A DNA stretch of 64,000 bases from Dipteronia dyeriana (GCA_032871835.1 CM065299.1:30554074-30618073); one strand, 5' to 3'. Counted from the first letter of the stretch, positions 10,399 through 22,040 are shown. Notes: generated from the sequence alone by a model not told the origin. A program made the numbers and translations.

Positions 10399-11406
10399 TG
10401 TTAGCTAGGAATTCGCTCTGGGTAAAGAATCTTATTTAACACCCTCAAGGCCGCTACCTTGGTAGGTTGCAGTCGGGGTAGGTACCTCGTACCTAAGAGA
10501 CTTGAGAGATAACAGAGAGATGGGTGAAGGATGAGAGAATGAGAAAGATGATCTATGTGAGAAATACTAGAGAATTGATTTATTGAAAACTTGATTAATA
10601 TGATTACAAAGGGTACAATGGTGATAATAATCTCATTGAGTTCTTTCTCAATCTTTCTTTCTCGAAACACAGCCAGAGATGGTGAATTCGTTCGTGTCGA
10701 TAAGTGGCTAATTCCTCGGTCACGAAATGTCCTTTAAAATGGCAAAAACACTCTGTTCTTGGCCTTTTCCTTTTACGATGCCTTTATCTGGTTTTGAACG
10801 CTGTATTTATACCCTACCATTCACACTGATCAAATCCCCATAATTTAGATCGATTGATTGGCCGTGTTATCAGGATTGATTGGCATTGAGTTTAAGTATG
10901 AATCAATGGCGAATCTGTTGACCTATTTGGTTTCATTATGGCGTTTTAATAACGAAAATGTCAATCCTGTTGCTTGGAGGAGAATTCTGGTTCTGCGCAC
11001 TGATGGCGAGGTACTTCGAGGTACCGGTTTGATGGTGTGGCACTTGATCAATCATACTGGAACTTTTCGGTTAACTTCCTTTCTGGTGGATAGGTAAGAA
11101 ATGTACCTTTAAAGGGTGGCGATACTGTGTCAAGGTACTTGGGTACCAGTCGGACATCCTCGTATCTAGGTACTAAGCAGAAGGTACCAAGATGCTAGCT
11201 TTGCTTGATATTTCGCAGTCTCTGGACACGTAAATATTGATCCTCTTCCAGATAGTGATGTCAAGGTATTTAGGTGGCGTAGGACCTAGTATCTCGAGGT
11301 GAGTCGTAGTAGGTAGACCTTACCCGGTATCAGGAGGTATATCCTACCAGGCAAAGACATGTAGAAATTTTTTCTTTAATCCCTGCAAAAAATGGCTATT
11401 AATACA
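10399..11406 (-). repeat. Gypsy A 5' LTR
   Basis: The inner edge (TGTTAGCT on the plus strand) abuts the primer-binding motif. The outer edge, read on the minus strand, is TGTATTAATAGCCATTTTTTG and matches the gypsy B LTR start, TGTTAATAGCCATTTTTTG. The LTR is about 1.0 kb and contains GGTACC-rich segments also seen in gypsy B and C. A 79-codon frame at 10,858-11,097 inside it is not a gene. Confidence 0.85.
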
Positions 11407-12015
11407 TACAAACATTAACGATCTATATAACAATTTAAAAAATTAACTAAAAAAATAATATATAACAACTCTCCATATACTATGCAATTAAGGATGAGAG
11501 ATTTCATTTTTTTACCTATATTTTCAAAGCAACTAAACAACACTGAAAATAAATCAAATGAACTTTATTTAAGATAATTAAAAATAATAAACGACAAAAA
11601 CCACAAATCAGGCTTGCCAAAATGCCGCAATCAAAGTCGATTATGAGCGTGGCTCAATGTAATTATAATCAATATTAAACTACCTGTTTTTAGGCATGTT
11701 TCTTGTTCAACAACTAGATGCGGTTTTTATGTTTTATCTTAGTAACTTCAATAGATTTTGGGTAGATTTTTTATACTCATTGTAATACTTTTGTTGGGAC
11801 TCGTAAATGTTAATATAATTACCGATTTGTTACATTTATTCTATAGTAATAATAATAATAATAATAACAATAATAATAATAATAATAATTGACTCATTAT
11901 AAAAAAAATTAACTTAATATTTAAAGAATTTACGTGCATAATGATGTAAAAATAAAATAAAAAACAAATAAAAAATTTAAAATCACGTATATAAACATGA
12001 ATGCTTTCGCCAAAT
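11407..12015. other. AT-rich intergenic DNA with an (AAT)n tract
   Basis: No coding frame or known repeat was recognised apart from an (AAT)n microsatellite at about 11,847-11,889 and poly-A stretches. Confidence 0.6.
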
Positions 12016-13440
12016 GGTTAAAATTATTTTGGTCCCTTTAGTTTGAGATATTGGTTGTTTTGATCCCTTTAGTTCCACTTTTGTCTCTTTTGTTCCTTCT
12101 GTTAACTTTCGTTAACATTTTTGATGAAAATACGTTTTTACCATTCGTTTAAAATTTATATATTTTTTAATTTTAAAAAATTAAATACAAAACTAATAAT
12201 TTTCTTAAAAGAGATGAATCTCCACCATCCATCTAAAAAAATGAACGATTATTTGTTTCAATTTTAAAAAAGATCGGATCTCCACCATCCAATTGAGTTG
12301 ATGGATGCAAAATAAATCAACAACCCAAAATAATACATTCAATCTTCAGTCAACCTAAAAATGCCAAACACATTCCTCACAAACAAACATAGATAACCAA
12401 ATACATTCAACAACATTCAAACACCATCATCCATCTCTCAACTATTACCATCAACCTCTCAATCACTAAAATCCAACCACCACCACCTCACTAGCAATCA
12501 CCACTACCAGCGTTGATTGGCGCTAGATCTTGAACCAATTCAAACCAAATGCGTGACAACAACATGATCATAAGCGCTCTAACTTGAACTAGTAGCATGA
12601 CGACGACACCAACAATTTGCGTTGAATTGGGGTGGTTTACATGTGGTGGATGCATGTGTTTTGGGGGTGTTTGATTCGTGGATTTTGGTATCTATGGATG
12701 GTGGTTGATGTGGTGACCGATGGTGGTGGGGATGTTTGATTCATGGATTTGGAGGTTTGGTGTTATTTGAGGATTTGGGGCTTTTATGTGATTCACCGAT
12801 TTAGGGGTGGTGGCAAATAATGGTGAGGAACCCAGATTCGATTCGATTGAACGTGGAAAATGGTAGCTGAAAAATATTGTGTTGAACCAGCTGTGTGTGT
12901 GAGAAAGAGAGAGATGGTGATTTGGTGTGTGAAAGGTGGTGGTTGGGTGAGAGAGAGAGAGAAAGAGAGAGAGAATTATGGGTTCTAGATTCAAGGTTTG
13001 GTTTGGTGTTACTGATGTTGATTTCTGGATTTCGGGTTCTGTGTTTCGTTGTGGTTTGAAAGTTATTCATGGGTGTCAGTGTGGTAGGGATAATGGTTTC
13101 CGGGTTGGTGTTCTGGTTTCTGTTTGATGATGATGATGGTCGACTAGTATTTGGGTGACTGGGATGTTGGTTTAATGTGGATAATGATGAATTGATGATG
13201 ATTTTTTTTTTAATTTTGTTTTATTTCTTTACAATGATATTTTTAAATATTTAAGTATCATTTTTTAATTATTTTTAATAATTATATTTCATTAAAACAT
13301 TATAATTTTATACTTTCAACATTTTATCCTCATAAGAGAATGATTAATAGTAAATGTTTGGATCAAACAAGACAAAACGGAAACTAGAGGAACCAAAACG
13401 GATAATTTGTCAAACTAGAGGGATGTTTTTAATTTTTACC
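12016..13440. mobile_element. TIR element with about 95 bp imperfect inverted termini
   Basis: The left arm (from GGTTAAAATTATTTTGGTCC, with two CCCTTTAGTT blocks) is mirrored by the right arm at about 13,345-13,440 (CTAGAGG and CTAGAGGGATG blocks ending AATTTTTACC). Both arms contain a duplicated 'GGTCCCT-TAGTTTGA' type motif followed by TTTTGTCT. Long TIRs and no transposase fit a non-autonomous Mutator-like element, but the 9 bp flanks TCGCCAAAT and TTTAATTAA do not match, so the superfamily is uncertain. The interior includes a GA tract near 12,950; the open frames there are low complexity. Confidence 0.65.
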
Positions 13441-14054
13441 TTTAATTAATGAAGATTTTTTTTTATTATTGTTTTAAAAACATATTTTTATTGACATGAG
13501 AAGTATATTGAATTTCGTTAAAATATAGCATATATTATATTTAAAAGTCAATAGAAGTCTATAAATTTATATGAAAGTCTATAAAAGTCTATAAAATTTA
13601 TAAAAGTCATCCATTTGAAAAAGTCTTTAAAGCTATGTTGATGTACATGATTGGATTGGACTATGTTATAGGGGTTTTTTATTGGTAAATATTCTTAGGT
13701 GAAACAATAACTAAATCAAAATTTCCCAACATCAATCTATTCATCAATTGTTTTTCTTCTTACCTTTAAAGACTATAAACCACACTTTATCAACATCCCT
13801 TGATGTATCCTCACTAGGCTTTTTTTTTTTTAAGTAGCTTGTATTCAAAGCTATAGTCACTTTCTAGTATGAGATCTCACACATGATAATAATGATTCAA
13901 AGCTATGGTGCTATATGTGTGTGTAGATATTCAAAGCAATGGTCCTATGTGTGTTTTTAGAAAAAGCAAAGAGTATTAAAAAATGTGTGTGTGCAAGCGT
14001 ACTTATATGTGGGTGTGCTATATATTTGTGTGTTTAGAAAAGAAGCAAAGAGCA
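13441..14054. other. AT-rich spacer with GTGTGT-type satellites
   Basis: No gene is seen. From about 13,850 onward the text alternates TTCAAAGC(A/T)ATGGT and GTGTGTGT motifs, and AAGCAAAGAG(C/T)A(C/T)TAAAA occurs twice. This is the sequence in which the hAT-like element is embedded. Confidence 0.5.
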
Positions 14055-14062
14055 CTAAAAGA

Positions 14063-14847
14063 TAGGAGTGGCACTATGGGTCACGACCAGGTGACGTGAC
14101 ACAAATACGATACTATATTTACGGGTTTGAGTTAGGTTTTATTTGATTCGGACCACTAATGGGTTTAACAGGGTTTACATGTTAAACCCATTAATTAAAC
14201 AGATCGTGTTTCGGTTGAACCCCACAAAACTCGATAACCCATTTAACACAATTAAATAATAAGAATAATTATATAATTTATAAATATATGGAGAAACCCT
14301 AAATATTGCTTTAACAAATCAACCATAATACTTTAAATCCTTCGTTATATCTTTTATGTGCTAATCATAATACCTTTCAAAGAATGCCGGTCTTCAAGAT
14401 TTAATTTTGTTATTTTTTTTATAGTTTATATCGTGTCACATCCTTACATGGTTTTTTCTTAGAAAAAGGCGTTAAGAACTTTAAATTCAAAGTCTTGATA
14501 AATTATTTTCATGTTTATATGGGATTTTATTTTGAATCAAATTTTTTTGTTATTCTTGATTATTTTCAATTTTTTAATGAGTTTTTTTTTTCTGATTTAT
14601 ATAAAAAAAAATTAAAATTAAAATATATAAATTACGTTTAAATTTTAAATCGAAAATGAATTAATTGAATTGTAATTTATCAAAAGAATCTTAGCCAATA
14701 AATTAAAGGGTTAAATAGGTCTTATCGGTTAACCCAATAATTAATGGAGTGTGGTAGGTTTGGGCTTTGATGTATGACACGATAAGCTTAACTGGCCGTG
14801 TTTGGGTTTATACAAACATGACATGATATCCCATTTAACCACCGCTA
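14063..14847. mobile_element. hAT-like non-autonomous element with exact 8 bp TSD
   Basis: The 785 bp element begins TAGGAGTGGCACTATGGG and ends (other strand) TAGCGGTGGTTAAATGGG, an imperfect TIR of the TAGGGGTGGCAAAATGGG type. The flanks CTAAAAGA at 14,055-14,062 and 14,848-14,855 are identical, the 8 bp size expected of hAT. The interior is rich in GGGTTT/AAACCC and CGTGTT text without a transposase frame. Confidence 0.85.
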
Positions 14848-15130
14848 CTAAAAGATGTGTGTGTATTGAGCAAATTATTAGCAGGCAGCGTTTGAGTTTA
14901 TACAAACACGACATGATAGCCGTTTTGCCAACCCTACTAAAAGATATGTGTTTGTTTGAGTTTACACAAAAATGGCACGATAGCTAATTTTGCCACCCCT
15001 ACTAAAAGATGTGTGTATGTGTAGTTAGACCATTTTTCCACCCTTACTAATAGATTTGTATGTGTAGATATGTGTGTTTTTGAGTTTATATATACACAAT
15101 AGCCATTTTGCCATTCCTATTAAAGGTGTG
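14848..15130 (+). repeat. Tandem copies of the hAT right end plus target site
   Basis: After the element end, units of the form CTAAAAGATGTGTGT... TTGAGTTTATACAAACACGACATGATAGCC...TTTTGCCACCC recur about four times at spacings of roughly 75-95 bp, with increasing decay. Each unit consists of the terminal about 50 bp of the hAT-like element followed by target-site-like CTACTAAAAGAT. Confidence 0.75.
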
Positions 15131-15354
15131 TTTGGAATGTCTGGGACAAAATTGTTGACCGTAATATTATGCGTTGAAATGACTAGAGTGATCTCATGCT
15201 CCTCTGCTCTATTCTCCTTTCCTCCCAAACCAGAATCATCTCTCGCAATCCACCTTTGCCATCATCACTCATCCACCATCCACATCACCACCAAATTAAA
15301 TTCCATAAAAATTCCACAAAAAGGAACAACAAATCGAATAAAAATAAACCCAAA
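15131..15354. other. Short spacer, no gene recognised
   Basis: Ser/Pro/His-rich open frames at 15,074-15,384 come from C- and A-rich text and show no domain. CT-rich text around 15,200 could be an old leader or transposon scrap. Confidence 0.4.
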
Positions 15355-16150
15355 TCTCATCTAATAATCCACATTTTTCAATAAAAAAAAGTTCTAGAAA
15401 ATATCGAAAATCTAAAAAATCTAGAAAATAACTATATTTTTCATTCAACCACAACACCGAATCAGTCCAGCGATTTTATTTATAAATTGAGCGCTCTGTT
15501 TGAGTCTCACATCACATGAGATATTATTATAAAGCAAAAGAAAAAATGATGCAGATTGCTAATGTGGCAGAGCTAATGAGAAGCTCGCTTTCCTTCCTAA
15601 ATCAACAATCAATTCGTTATTTTGATGATTGACAAAAAAAAAAGAAAAAGAAAAAAGAAAAAGAAAAAGAAAAAGAAAAAGAAAAAAGAAAAAGAAAAGC
15701 AATCAAATTGATTTCAATAGTGAAACGATTTCAAAGTTGAAGCAAAAGACGGTAAAACACCAGCCTGAAAGAGACCTGCGAGAGGAAAAGTGACGCTTGT
15801 TGGAATCGAAGCCATTGGACGGTGACAAAGCCGTCGCAGTCTCCCAATCCCTAGAAAATCGTGGCCATTGGATTTGCAAAAGAACGAGAGATTGTTTTTT
15901 ACTTGTAAGAGTGAGAGAGAAGAGAAATGGTTTGATTTGAATCTTGGTATTGTCTCAGATTTTTTCAAATTTTTTTCCAGATTTTTTATCCCAGAAGATT
16001 TTCCAGATTTTTTTTTTAGTTTTGAATGAAAAATCGCTGATGCGTTGATGTGGTTTATTGAAAAACATGGTAATTTTCTAGATTTTCTAGATTTATGATA
16101 TTTTCTAATTTTTTTTTGGTTTTGATTGAAAAATAAGGATTATTTGATGA
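15355..16150. mobile_element. Long inverted-repeat (foldback-like) element
   Basis: The left arm (about 15,355-15,480) contains AAATCTCATCTAATAATCC, ATTTTTCAAT, AGAAAATAT, ATCTAGAAAAT and CAGCGATTTT. The right arm (about 16,020-16,150) contains the complements of each in reverse order. The arms are about 130 bp around a spacer of about 540 bp that holds an (AAAAAG)n tract and an 84-codon minus-strand frame (15,714-15,968) of unknown nature. The structure fits a MULE- or foldback-type non-autonomous element that may carry foreign DNA. No target duplication could be assigned. Confidence 0.6.
15640..15700 (+). repeat. (AAAAAG)n microsatellite
   Basis: About ten units of AAAAAG or AAAAAAG run without interruption in the spacer of the inverted-repeat element. 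Confidence 0.9.
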
Positions 16151-16380
16151 GATTTGTGGTTCAACATCAACAGCTTATTCTTAACAAACTAACACAAAAT
16201 CAATTGAAAAATCACAAACAAAAACTTAAATCTTTGCTCCTCACGGCCAAGCAACGGTTGAGAGTAGATACGATGCCGGTTTCGGTTCCGATTCGGAACT
16301 GGCGATTCCGATTCTGGCGGTTTCTATGGTTCAAAACTTGTTTTTATTTATTTTTTAATTATTTTTTAAAACTCACTCAC

Positions 16381-16892
16381 TAGGGACGACAATTTGACCC
16401 GTACCCGTGAACACCCGTCCAAACCCGACCCTGTAGAGTCGGGTGTGGATGATGAATTTACGATCCGTGGATCCGCGGATCCGCTAACCCGTTTAATGAA
16501 AAATCCGGTGGGTTCACGGGCGGATGCGGGTTGAAAAAACGAACCCGTGGGTTGGACCTGCGAACCCTATAAATAAAATACTTGTAGATAAACATAATTA
16601 GACATTTGAATTTTTTTTGGTCATTTTATTTTTATGGTTATTATTGTTTTGTAATGAATCAAATAGGGAATTAAATATGGAAATTTAATTCATTTAAATA
16701 TCCAATAGGTGATTACATGTGGAAATTTATAAATGACAAATCGTGGGTTCACGGGTTCGCGGGCTCACGGGTTTGGGGTATCCCGCTGGTGAAACTTTCG
16801 CCCGTGAACCCGCATTGTTTCGAGGGTTCACGGATGAGGGTATGGGTGTAACCATAGCCAGTGAGTTCAAACGCGCCCGCGAACCCGTTTAC
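16381..16892. mobile_element. Second hAT-like MITE copy, truncated, inverted relative to 8604-9228
   Basis: It begins TAGGGACGACAATTTGACCC, matching the right end of the gag MITE read on the other strand, and continues with the same CGGGTTCACGGG-type text and AT-rich middle. Homology stops near 16,886-16,892 inside the copy, where copia pol text begins (TACCTACCTATGGCAT), so about 150 bp of the far end is missing. The shared TTAC/TACC at the join suggests a microhomology deletion. Confidence 0.8.
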
Positions 16893-17960
16893 CTACCTAT
16901 GGCATCTGCGCCTAAGTCATATTAACCTTAATAGGATTTAAAGATTGGTATGTGATGGACCTCTAAGTGACTTAAAGGTTGATGATCTACCAACTTGTGA
17001 ATCTTGTTTGGAAGGTAAAATGACCAAAAGGTCTTTTACGACCAAAGGCACATGAGCCATCGAATGTTTATGATTGATACACACTGATGTGTGTGGACCT
17101 ATGAGCATTCAAGCTAGAGGTGGATATGAGTACTTCATCACTTTCATGGATGATCACTCAAGATTTGGCTATGTGTATCTCATGAGACATAAGTTGGATG
17201 CTTTTGATATGTTCAAAGCATTTAAAGCTGAAGTAGAAAATCAGCTTGAGAAACTCATAAAAATCTTGAGGTACGATCGTTGTGGAGAATATCTATCTGG
17301 TGAGTTTAGCAATATCTTATTGATAATGGAATAATTTATCGGTTTTCTACACTAGACACACCTCAACAAAATGAGGTGGCAGAAAAGAGAAATAGAACTT
17401 CTTTGGATATGGTTAGGTCTATGTTGAGTTATTCAACGCTCCCTAGTTCTTTTTGAGGATATGCTTTACAAACTACCATGTATATTCTAAACGATATACC
17501 ATCTAGGTCGGTTCCTAAAACACCACATGAGTTGTGGACTGGGGAAAAACCTAGTTTTCAACACTTAAGGATATTTGGATGTCCTGCGCACGTGTTAAAA
17601 GGAAAGACAGATAAGATGGAGTCCTGTTAAGAAACATGCATATTTGTAGGGTATCCAAAATGAACAAAAGGATATTATTTTTTATAGTCCTTCGGATCTT
17701 AAAGTATTTGGTTCGACAAATGAAAAATTTCTAGAAGAGGACTATATGAATAATTTTGTGCCTAAACGTAGAATTGTCCTAAAAGTGCTTTTAGGAGATA
17801 CAATTCCACAAGAGGTTTCGCAACCAAGCCAAATTCTATGTTCCATACCAACACAAGATCAACAATCTACCATATCTCGTCGTAGTGGGAGGGTTGTTAG
17901 ATAACCTGAAAGATACATCGATCTAGGAGAATCTGTAGAGAATCTTCTGGACGACGATGA
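16893..17960 (+). pseudogene. Copia A integrase remnant
   Basis: The frame opens in the zinc-binding GAG-pre-integrase segment (LPTCESCLEG as in copia B), followed by IHTDVCGPM with the first catalytic Asp and FMDDHSRFGYVYLM. The second Asp region reads ILRYDRCGEYL, where copia B has RSDRGGEYL, so flanking residues are altered but the Asp is kept. A 1 bp loss after GEF shifts the frame near 17,305. Several stops follow, including one in a conserved Trp codon (TTTTGAGGAT where copia B has TTTTGGGGAT). Confidence 0.85.
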
Positions 17961-17982
17961 TCCCTATTCGTACAAGGAAACA

Positions 17983-19536
17983 ATGGAAGATGTTAATTGT
18001 CGCTATTGGCAAAAGGCAATGCAATCCAAAATTGAATCTATGTTAAGAAATAAAGTCTGGTCTCTTGTAGACTTGCCTAAAGGGATAAAACCCATCGGGT
18101 GCAAATGGGTATACAAGAGGAAAAAAGGAATGGATGGAAGGGTGGAAACCTATAAAGCTAGATTGGTAGCTAAAGGTTATTCACAGAAGGAAGGTATTGA
18201 TTATGAAGAAACCTTCTCTTCTATGGCCATGCTTAAATCCATTAGGATACTTTTATCCATTGAGGCATCTCTAGATCTAGATATTTGGCAAATGGATGTC
18301 AAGACAGCTTTCCTTAATGGAAGTCTTGACGAAAGCATCTATATGATGCAACCAGAAGGATTCATTGAAAAGGGCCAAGAGGAAAAGGTATGCAAGTTGC
18401 AAAGATCCATATATGGATTGAAGCAAGCATCTAGATCTTGGAACATAAGGTTCGATCAAGCCGTTAAAAGTTTTGGATTTATTCAAAACCTTGATGAACC
18501 TTGTGTATACAAAATGATTAAAGGCGACAAGTTGGTTTTTCTAGTTCTTTACTTTGATGATATACTACTCATCGAAAACGATGTAGGTGTATTGACATCA
18601 ATAAAAGAATGGTTAGCAAAATAATTTGATATGAAGAACTTAGGAGAAGCAAGTTATATTCTTGGTATCCAAGTTATAAGGGATAGAAATAATAGAACGA
18701 TTGCATTATCCCAAGCTTCATACATAGATAGAATCTTGTCTAGGTTTTCCTTTCAAGATTCCAAGAAAGGTATGTTACCTTTTAGACATGAAATCAAACT
18801 TTCTAAGGAACAAGTTCCTAAAAATAAGCATAAAGATCAATTCATAAGAAGAATTCCATATGCTTCAGCAGTAGGAAGTCTCATGTATGCAATGCTCTGT
18901 ACTAGACCAGATATTTGTTTTGTTGTGGGCATAGTTAGCAGGTTTCAATCGAAGCCTGGGCCTGATCAATGGACGACAGTCAAGCATATTTTCAAGTATC
19001 TTAAGAGAACGAGAGATTATATGCTTGTATACTTTTGAGGGGATTTAATTCCCGTTGGGTATACAGATTCTAATTTTCAGTCAGGTTTTGACTCCAGGAG
19101 ATCGACATCAGGATCTGTGTTTACTACTGGAGGAGGGGCAGTCATATAGAGGAGTATCAAGCAATCTTGTATTGTTGATTCCACCATGGAAGCCGAGTAT
19201 GTTGTCGCATGCGAGGCTGCTAAAGAGGTTGTCTTGCTCCACCAATTCTTGATTGACTTGGAAGTGGTTCCTGATGCGAATAAACAGATCACTATCTATT
19301 GTGACAATAGTGGAGCAGTGGCTAATTAGAGAGAACCAAGAAGTCATAAGAGAGGGAAGCACATTGAAAGAAAGTATCACCTTATAAGGGAAATTGTGCA
19401 TAGGGGTGACGTGACGATTACCAATATCGCGTCAGCAGAAAATTTAGCAGATCCCTTTACAAAGGCTCTTCCACAAAATAGTTTTGATGGGCATCTAGAG
19501 AACATAGGGATGAGAGATATGACACATTTGCTATAG
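17983..19536 (+). pseudogene. Copia A reverse transcriptase and RNase H
   Basis: The RT core (17,983-18,624) shows [62 protein letters not shown] and the active site YFDDILL. Val of the usual YVDD is Phe here, but both Asp are kept. A TAA at 18,622-18,624 stands where conserved Gln is expected and is also present in copia B. RNase H follows (SRFQSKPG, MEAEYVVACEAAKE, YCDNSGAV), with stops at about 19,036 and 19,327. The sequence ends at HLL before the polypurine tract. Confidence 0.9.
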
Positions 19537-19550
19537 AGCAAGTGGGAGAT
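19537..19550 (+). promoter_or_regulatory. Copia A polypurine tract
   Basis: AGCAAGTGGGAGAT directly precedes the 3' LTR. Purine-rich AAGTGGGAGA is the usual plus-strand primer site in plant Ty1/copia elements. The same text precedes the copia B 3' LTR. Confidence 0.85.
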
Positions 19551-22040
19551 TGTTAGGATTATGCTCGATAGCAAGAGTGTAATATTATAATTAACAATCT
19601 TTTCATATGAATAAACTGATTTCTAGTTTAACAAATCTTATAGCATTTATAGTTTAACTATTATAATTGTCAAAAGTAAATAATCATAAGGTCAAAAGAC
19701 TATAAGAAAAGAAGAATTGTTCATACATCTAGATATGTACGAGGTAGACACAATTCTTTAGTTAGTCTTGAATAACATTAACAACTTAAGATAGAAGGTT
19801 GGGCACATTTATCTTGTTCAAGTTGTAGATTCTTTTGGTAGCATTTGAGTGGGATCAAATGCGTTATGATGAATCTAAAATCATCAAAGTGTGGTGTTTT
19901 TGGGCAAAAGAATCTAGTGCACTGGGTGCATTGCATAAGATCAAAATGAAATACTTTATCTAGAACCGTCAATGGATAAAAGTTTTCATTTGAAGACAAT
20001 CAGAGAGTCTATCTCAATCCTGAGATAAATGATGGACTTATGGTTGCAAGTGTTATCATTTGAGCTATCAATAAGTACGATTATATAGCATAGTCTATCC
20101 TCGATAGTTTGGTGGTATTCATTTGTTAATCGATAGAGGACTTCATTTATAGATATGGACATCGTGGCTCCATTAATCGAATGAGAGTAGAATACCATCA
20201 TATGGATGTTTTGAGGTATTGGATATTAAATCTTAACGTTAAGTTTTCAATAGTGCCTATTGAAACATGGCTTCTGGATAAGTCAAAATATCCAAGTTCA
20301 AAATGTGGTCATATGAGTAAATATGGTAACTTGGAGAGCTATAGGCGATCTATGAGCTCTTGGCGATAACTGGTATTCTTCACGAGGATACACTTTCTCA
20401 AATAAGGTTGTCTAGGGTACGAATGAGTAACATCAACTTATTCTATCTTTATTTAAGAGTTCAATTTTAGTTCCTTAGTGGAATGAACTAAAATTAAATA
20501 GATCGGACCTAAGTGAATCATTTGTTGATTGTGATTGGGTTGTGTCTATTGGAGCTTAAATTTAGATAGCCTGCCAAGATCCCCAATCCACATGAACTTG
20601 CATGGATCAGTTGATATATTCTATCGGACCAATTTAGGGGTCCATCTAGAATTGTATTAAGGCATGTGAACTTGTTTCTTTTTGTAAGAATATGTCTAGT
20701 TCACATGTGGACTTTTTATTAAGGTTCAATGGATTTAATAAAATAATAAAAATAATATATGGCCTTTATATTAAGGTATGGGCGGCAAAGGCTATTAATA
20801 ATAACTTTAATATATTATTTTTGTTTTATTATTTAATTAAATGAGAATTAATTAATTTGTTGATTAATTAATTATTTAATTAAAAGTTAAAATCTTTTCC
20901 TAGTAGAAGATAGTCTTCTAAAACTATACTATTGTTGGTAGTATAGTTAATGTTAAAGACTATATTTGATAAGTAGATAAATAAAAGAAGTTATTTATCA
21001 AATCAAATTAGGAAGTCTTTAATATGGTTACAAACACACTATTGAGTTGGATTAGGAGTCTTGGTGTAGGAAAGATTTATTTTTGGAAAAGGATTATTGG
21101 TCACCAAGTAAAACTACTTAGTGGTAGAATTCTTATTAGAAAAGGATTCATAACCACCAAGTTAATCTACCTAAGGATATGATTCTTGTCCATCAAGTAA
21201 TCCTTCTTAGAAAAGATTGAACTCTTCTAATCTATATCAATGACCAAAAATTCGGCCAACAACATATGGTTATAGGAGTAGTTAGATTTTATTTTAGATA
21301 AGGACTCTTAACTACCAAATAAATCCACCTAAGGAAAGGATTCTTGACAACCAAGTAAATCCTTCTTCTTAGGAAAGGATTTATGAACCTATATATATGT
21401 ATGAAGAATTTCGATCATAAAAAAAAGGCAATTTATAAGTGAATTTTGGCCAAGCTCTTTTTTTCTTAGTGGAGAATTCGGCCATCATAGGATTTTGAGG
21501 GAGAAAAATCTGATTTTACTCTAGACAAAATTCAATCATCTTTAAGCAATATCGTGTGAATTCGGCCAAGTAGAGAAAAAGAGGAACATTTTTGTTTTCG
21601 ATAGTATATTAATATCCTTTACACCAAAAGGGTTTTGTGTACAACATCGAATCAAGGTTCACGTGAGTTTCAATCAAATTGATTGAGAATTTACAATTGA
21701 CCGGATGTTCTTGGATTTTTCTCTCCGAGGATATTTGTAACTAACAAAGAAAAGATTTTGCTTTGTCTCCATCCTCAGGAATACAATTTAAAGAAAGGGA
21801 GCCCACACTCCTAGGTGATTCACATTCGTGATTGGATTGGAAGATCTTGTGGAATCAATTCGGCGCTTGTTCAATCATCACGCGAAAAAGGTACGATACT
21901 TTTATATACATCAATTAATCTAGGGTTAATGTTCTCGTTGCATAAAAGGGATTTTTTATTTATTTATACGCAAACCCTAATTTTCTAATTTCATTTTGAT
22001 TCACGCTTCCGTTGCGTTTCTAAACCATTCTTTTCCTACA
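19551..22040 (+). repeat. Copia A 3' LTR
   Basis: It begins TGTTAGGATTATGCTCG and ends TTTTCCTACA; the 2490 bp length is long for Ty1/copia. It aligns along its full length with the copia B LTRs and the solo LTR at 55,633-58,093. A TATA-like CTATATATATG lies near 21,392. The 5 bp after the LTR are ACAAG, but the other target-site copy is lost with the 5' end. Two overlapping short frames on opposite strands near 19,986-20,369 recur in the other LTR copies. Confidence 0.9.

Larger units (their letters stand above)
4220..11406 (-). mobile_element. Ty3/gypsy element A, Tat-like, 3'-truncated
   Basis: On the minus strand the order is 5' LTR (10,399-11,406), primer-binding region, gag, protease, RT, RNase H and integrase, which is the Ty3/gypsy order. 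The RT (YIDD, MPFGLKNAGATY) and the integrase stretch HPQTNGLVEA resemble the plant Tat branch. The integrase C-terminus, polypurine tract and 3' LTR are absent; the element ends at the (TA)n tract. Many stops and frameshifts make it inactive. A 625 bp MITE interrupts gag. Confidence 0.9.
16893..22040 (+). mobile_element. Ty1/copia element A, 5'-truncated
   Basis: It starts inside the GAG-pre-integrase region of pol and runs through integrase, RT and RNase H to a polypurine tract and a complete 3' LTR (19,551-22,040). The 5' LTR, gag and protease are missing. Integrase before RT places it in Ty1/copia. It is closely similar to copia B at 24,104-33,856 throughout. Confidence 0.9.

Noticed and set aside
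10858..11097. 79-codon frame as a possible gene
   Set aside because: It lies wholly inside the gypsy A LTR and shows no domain.
4220..11406. Endogenous pararetrovirus origin for the RT region
   Set aside because: Integrase, LTR and Ty3/gypsy domain order are present; no movement or coat-protein motifs are seen.
12692..13070. 100- and 89-codon minus-strand frames
   Set aside because: They come from a GA/GGTGG-rich interior of a TIR element; His/Ser/Thr-rich low complexity.
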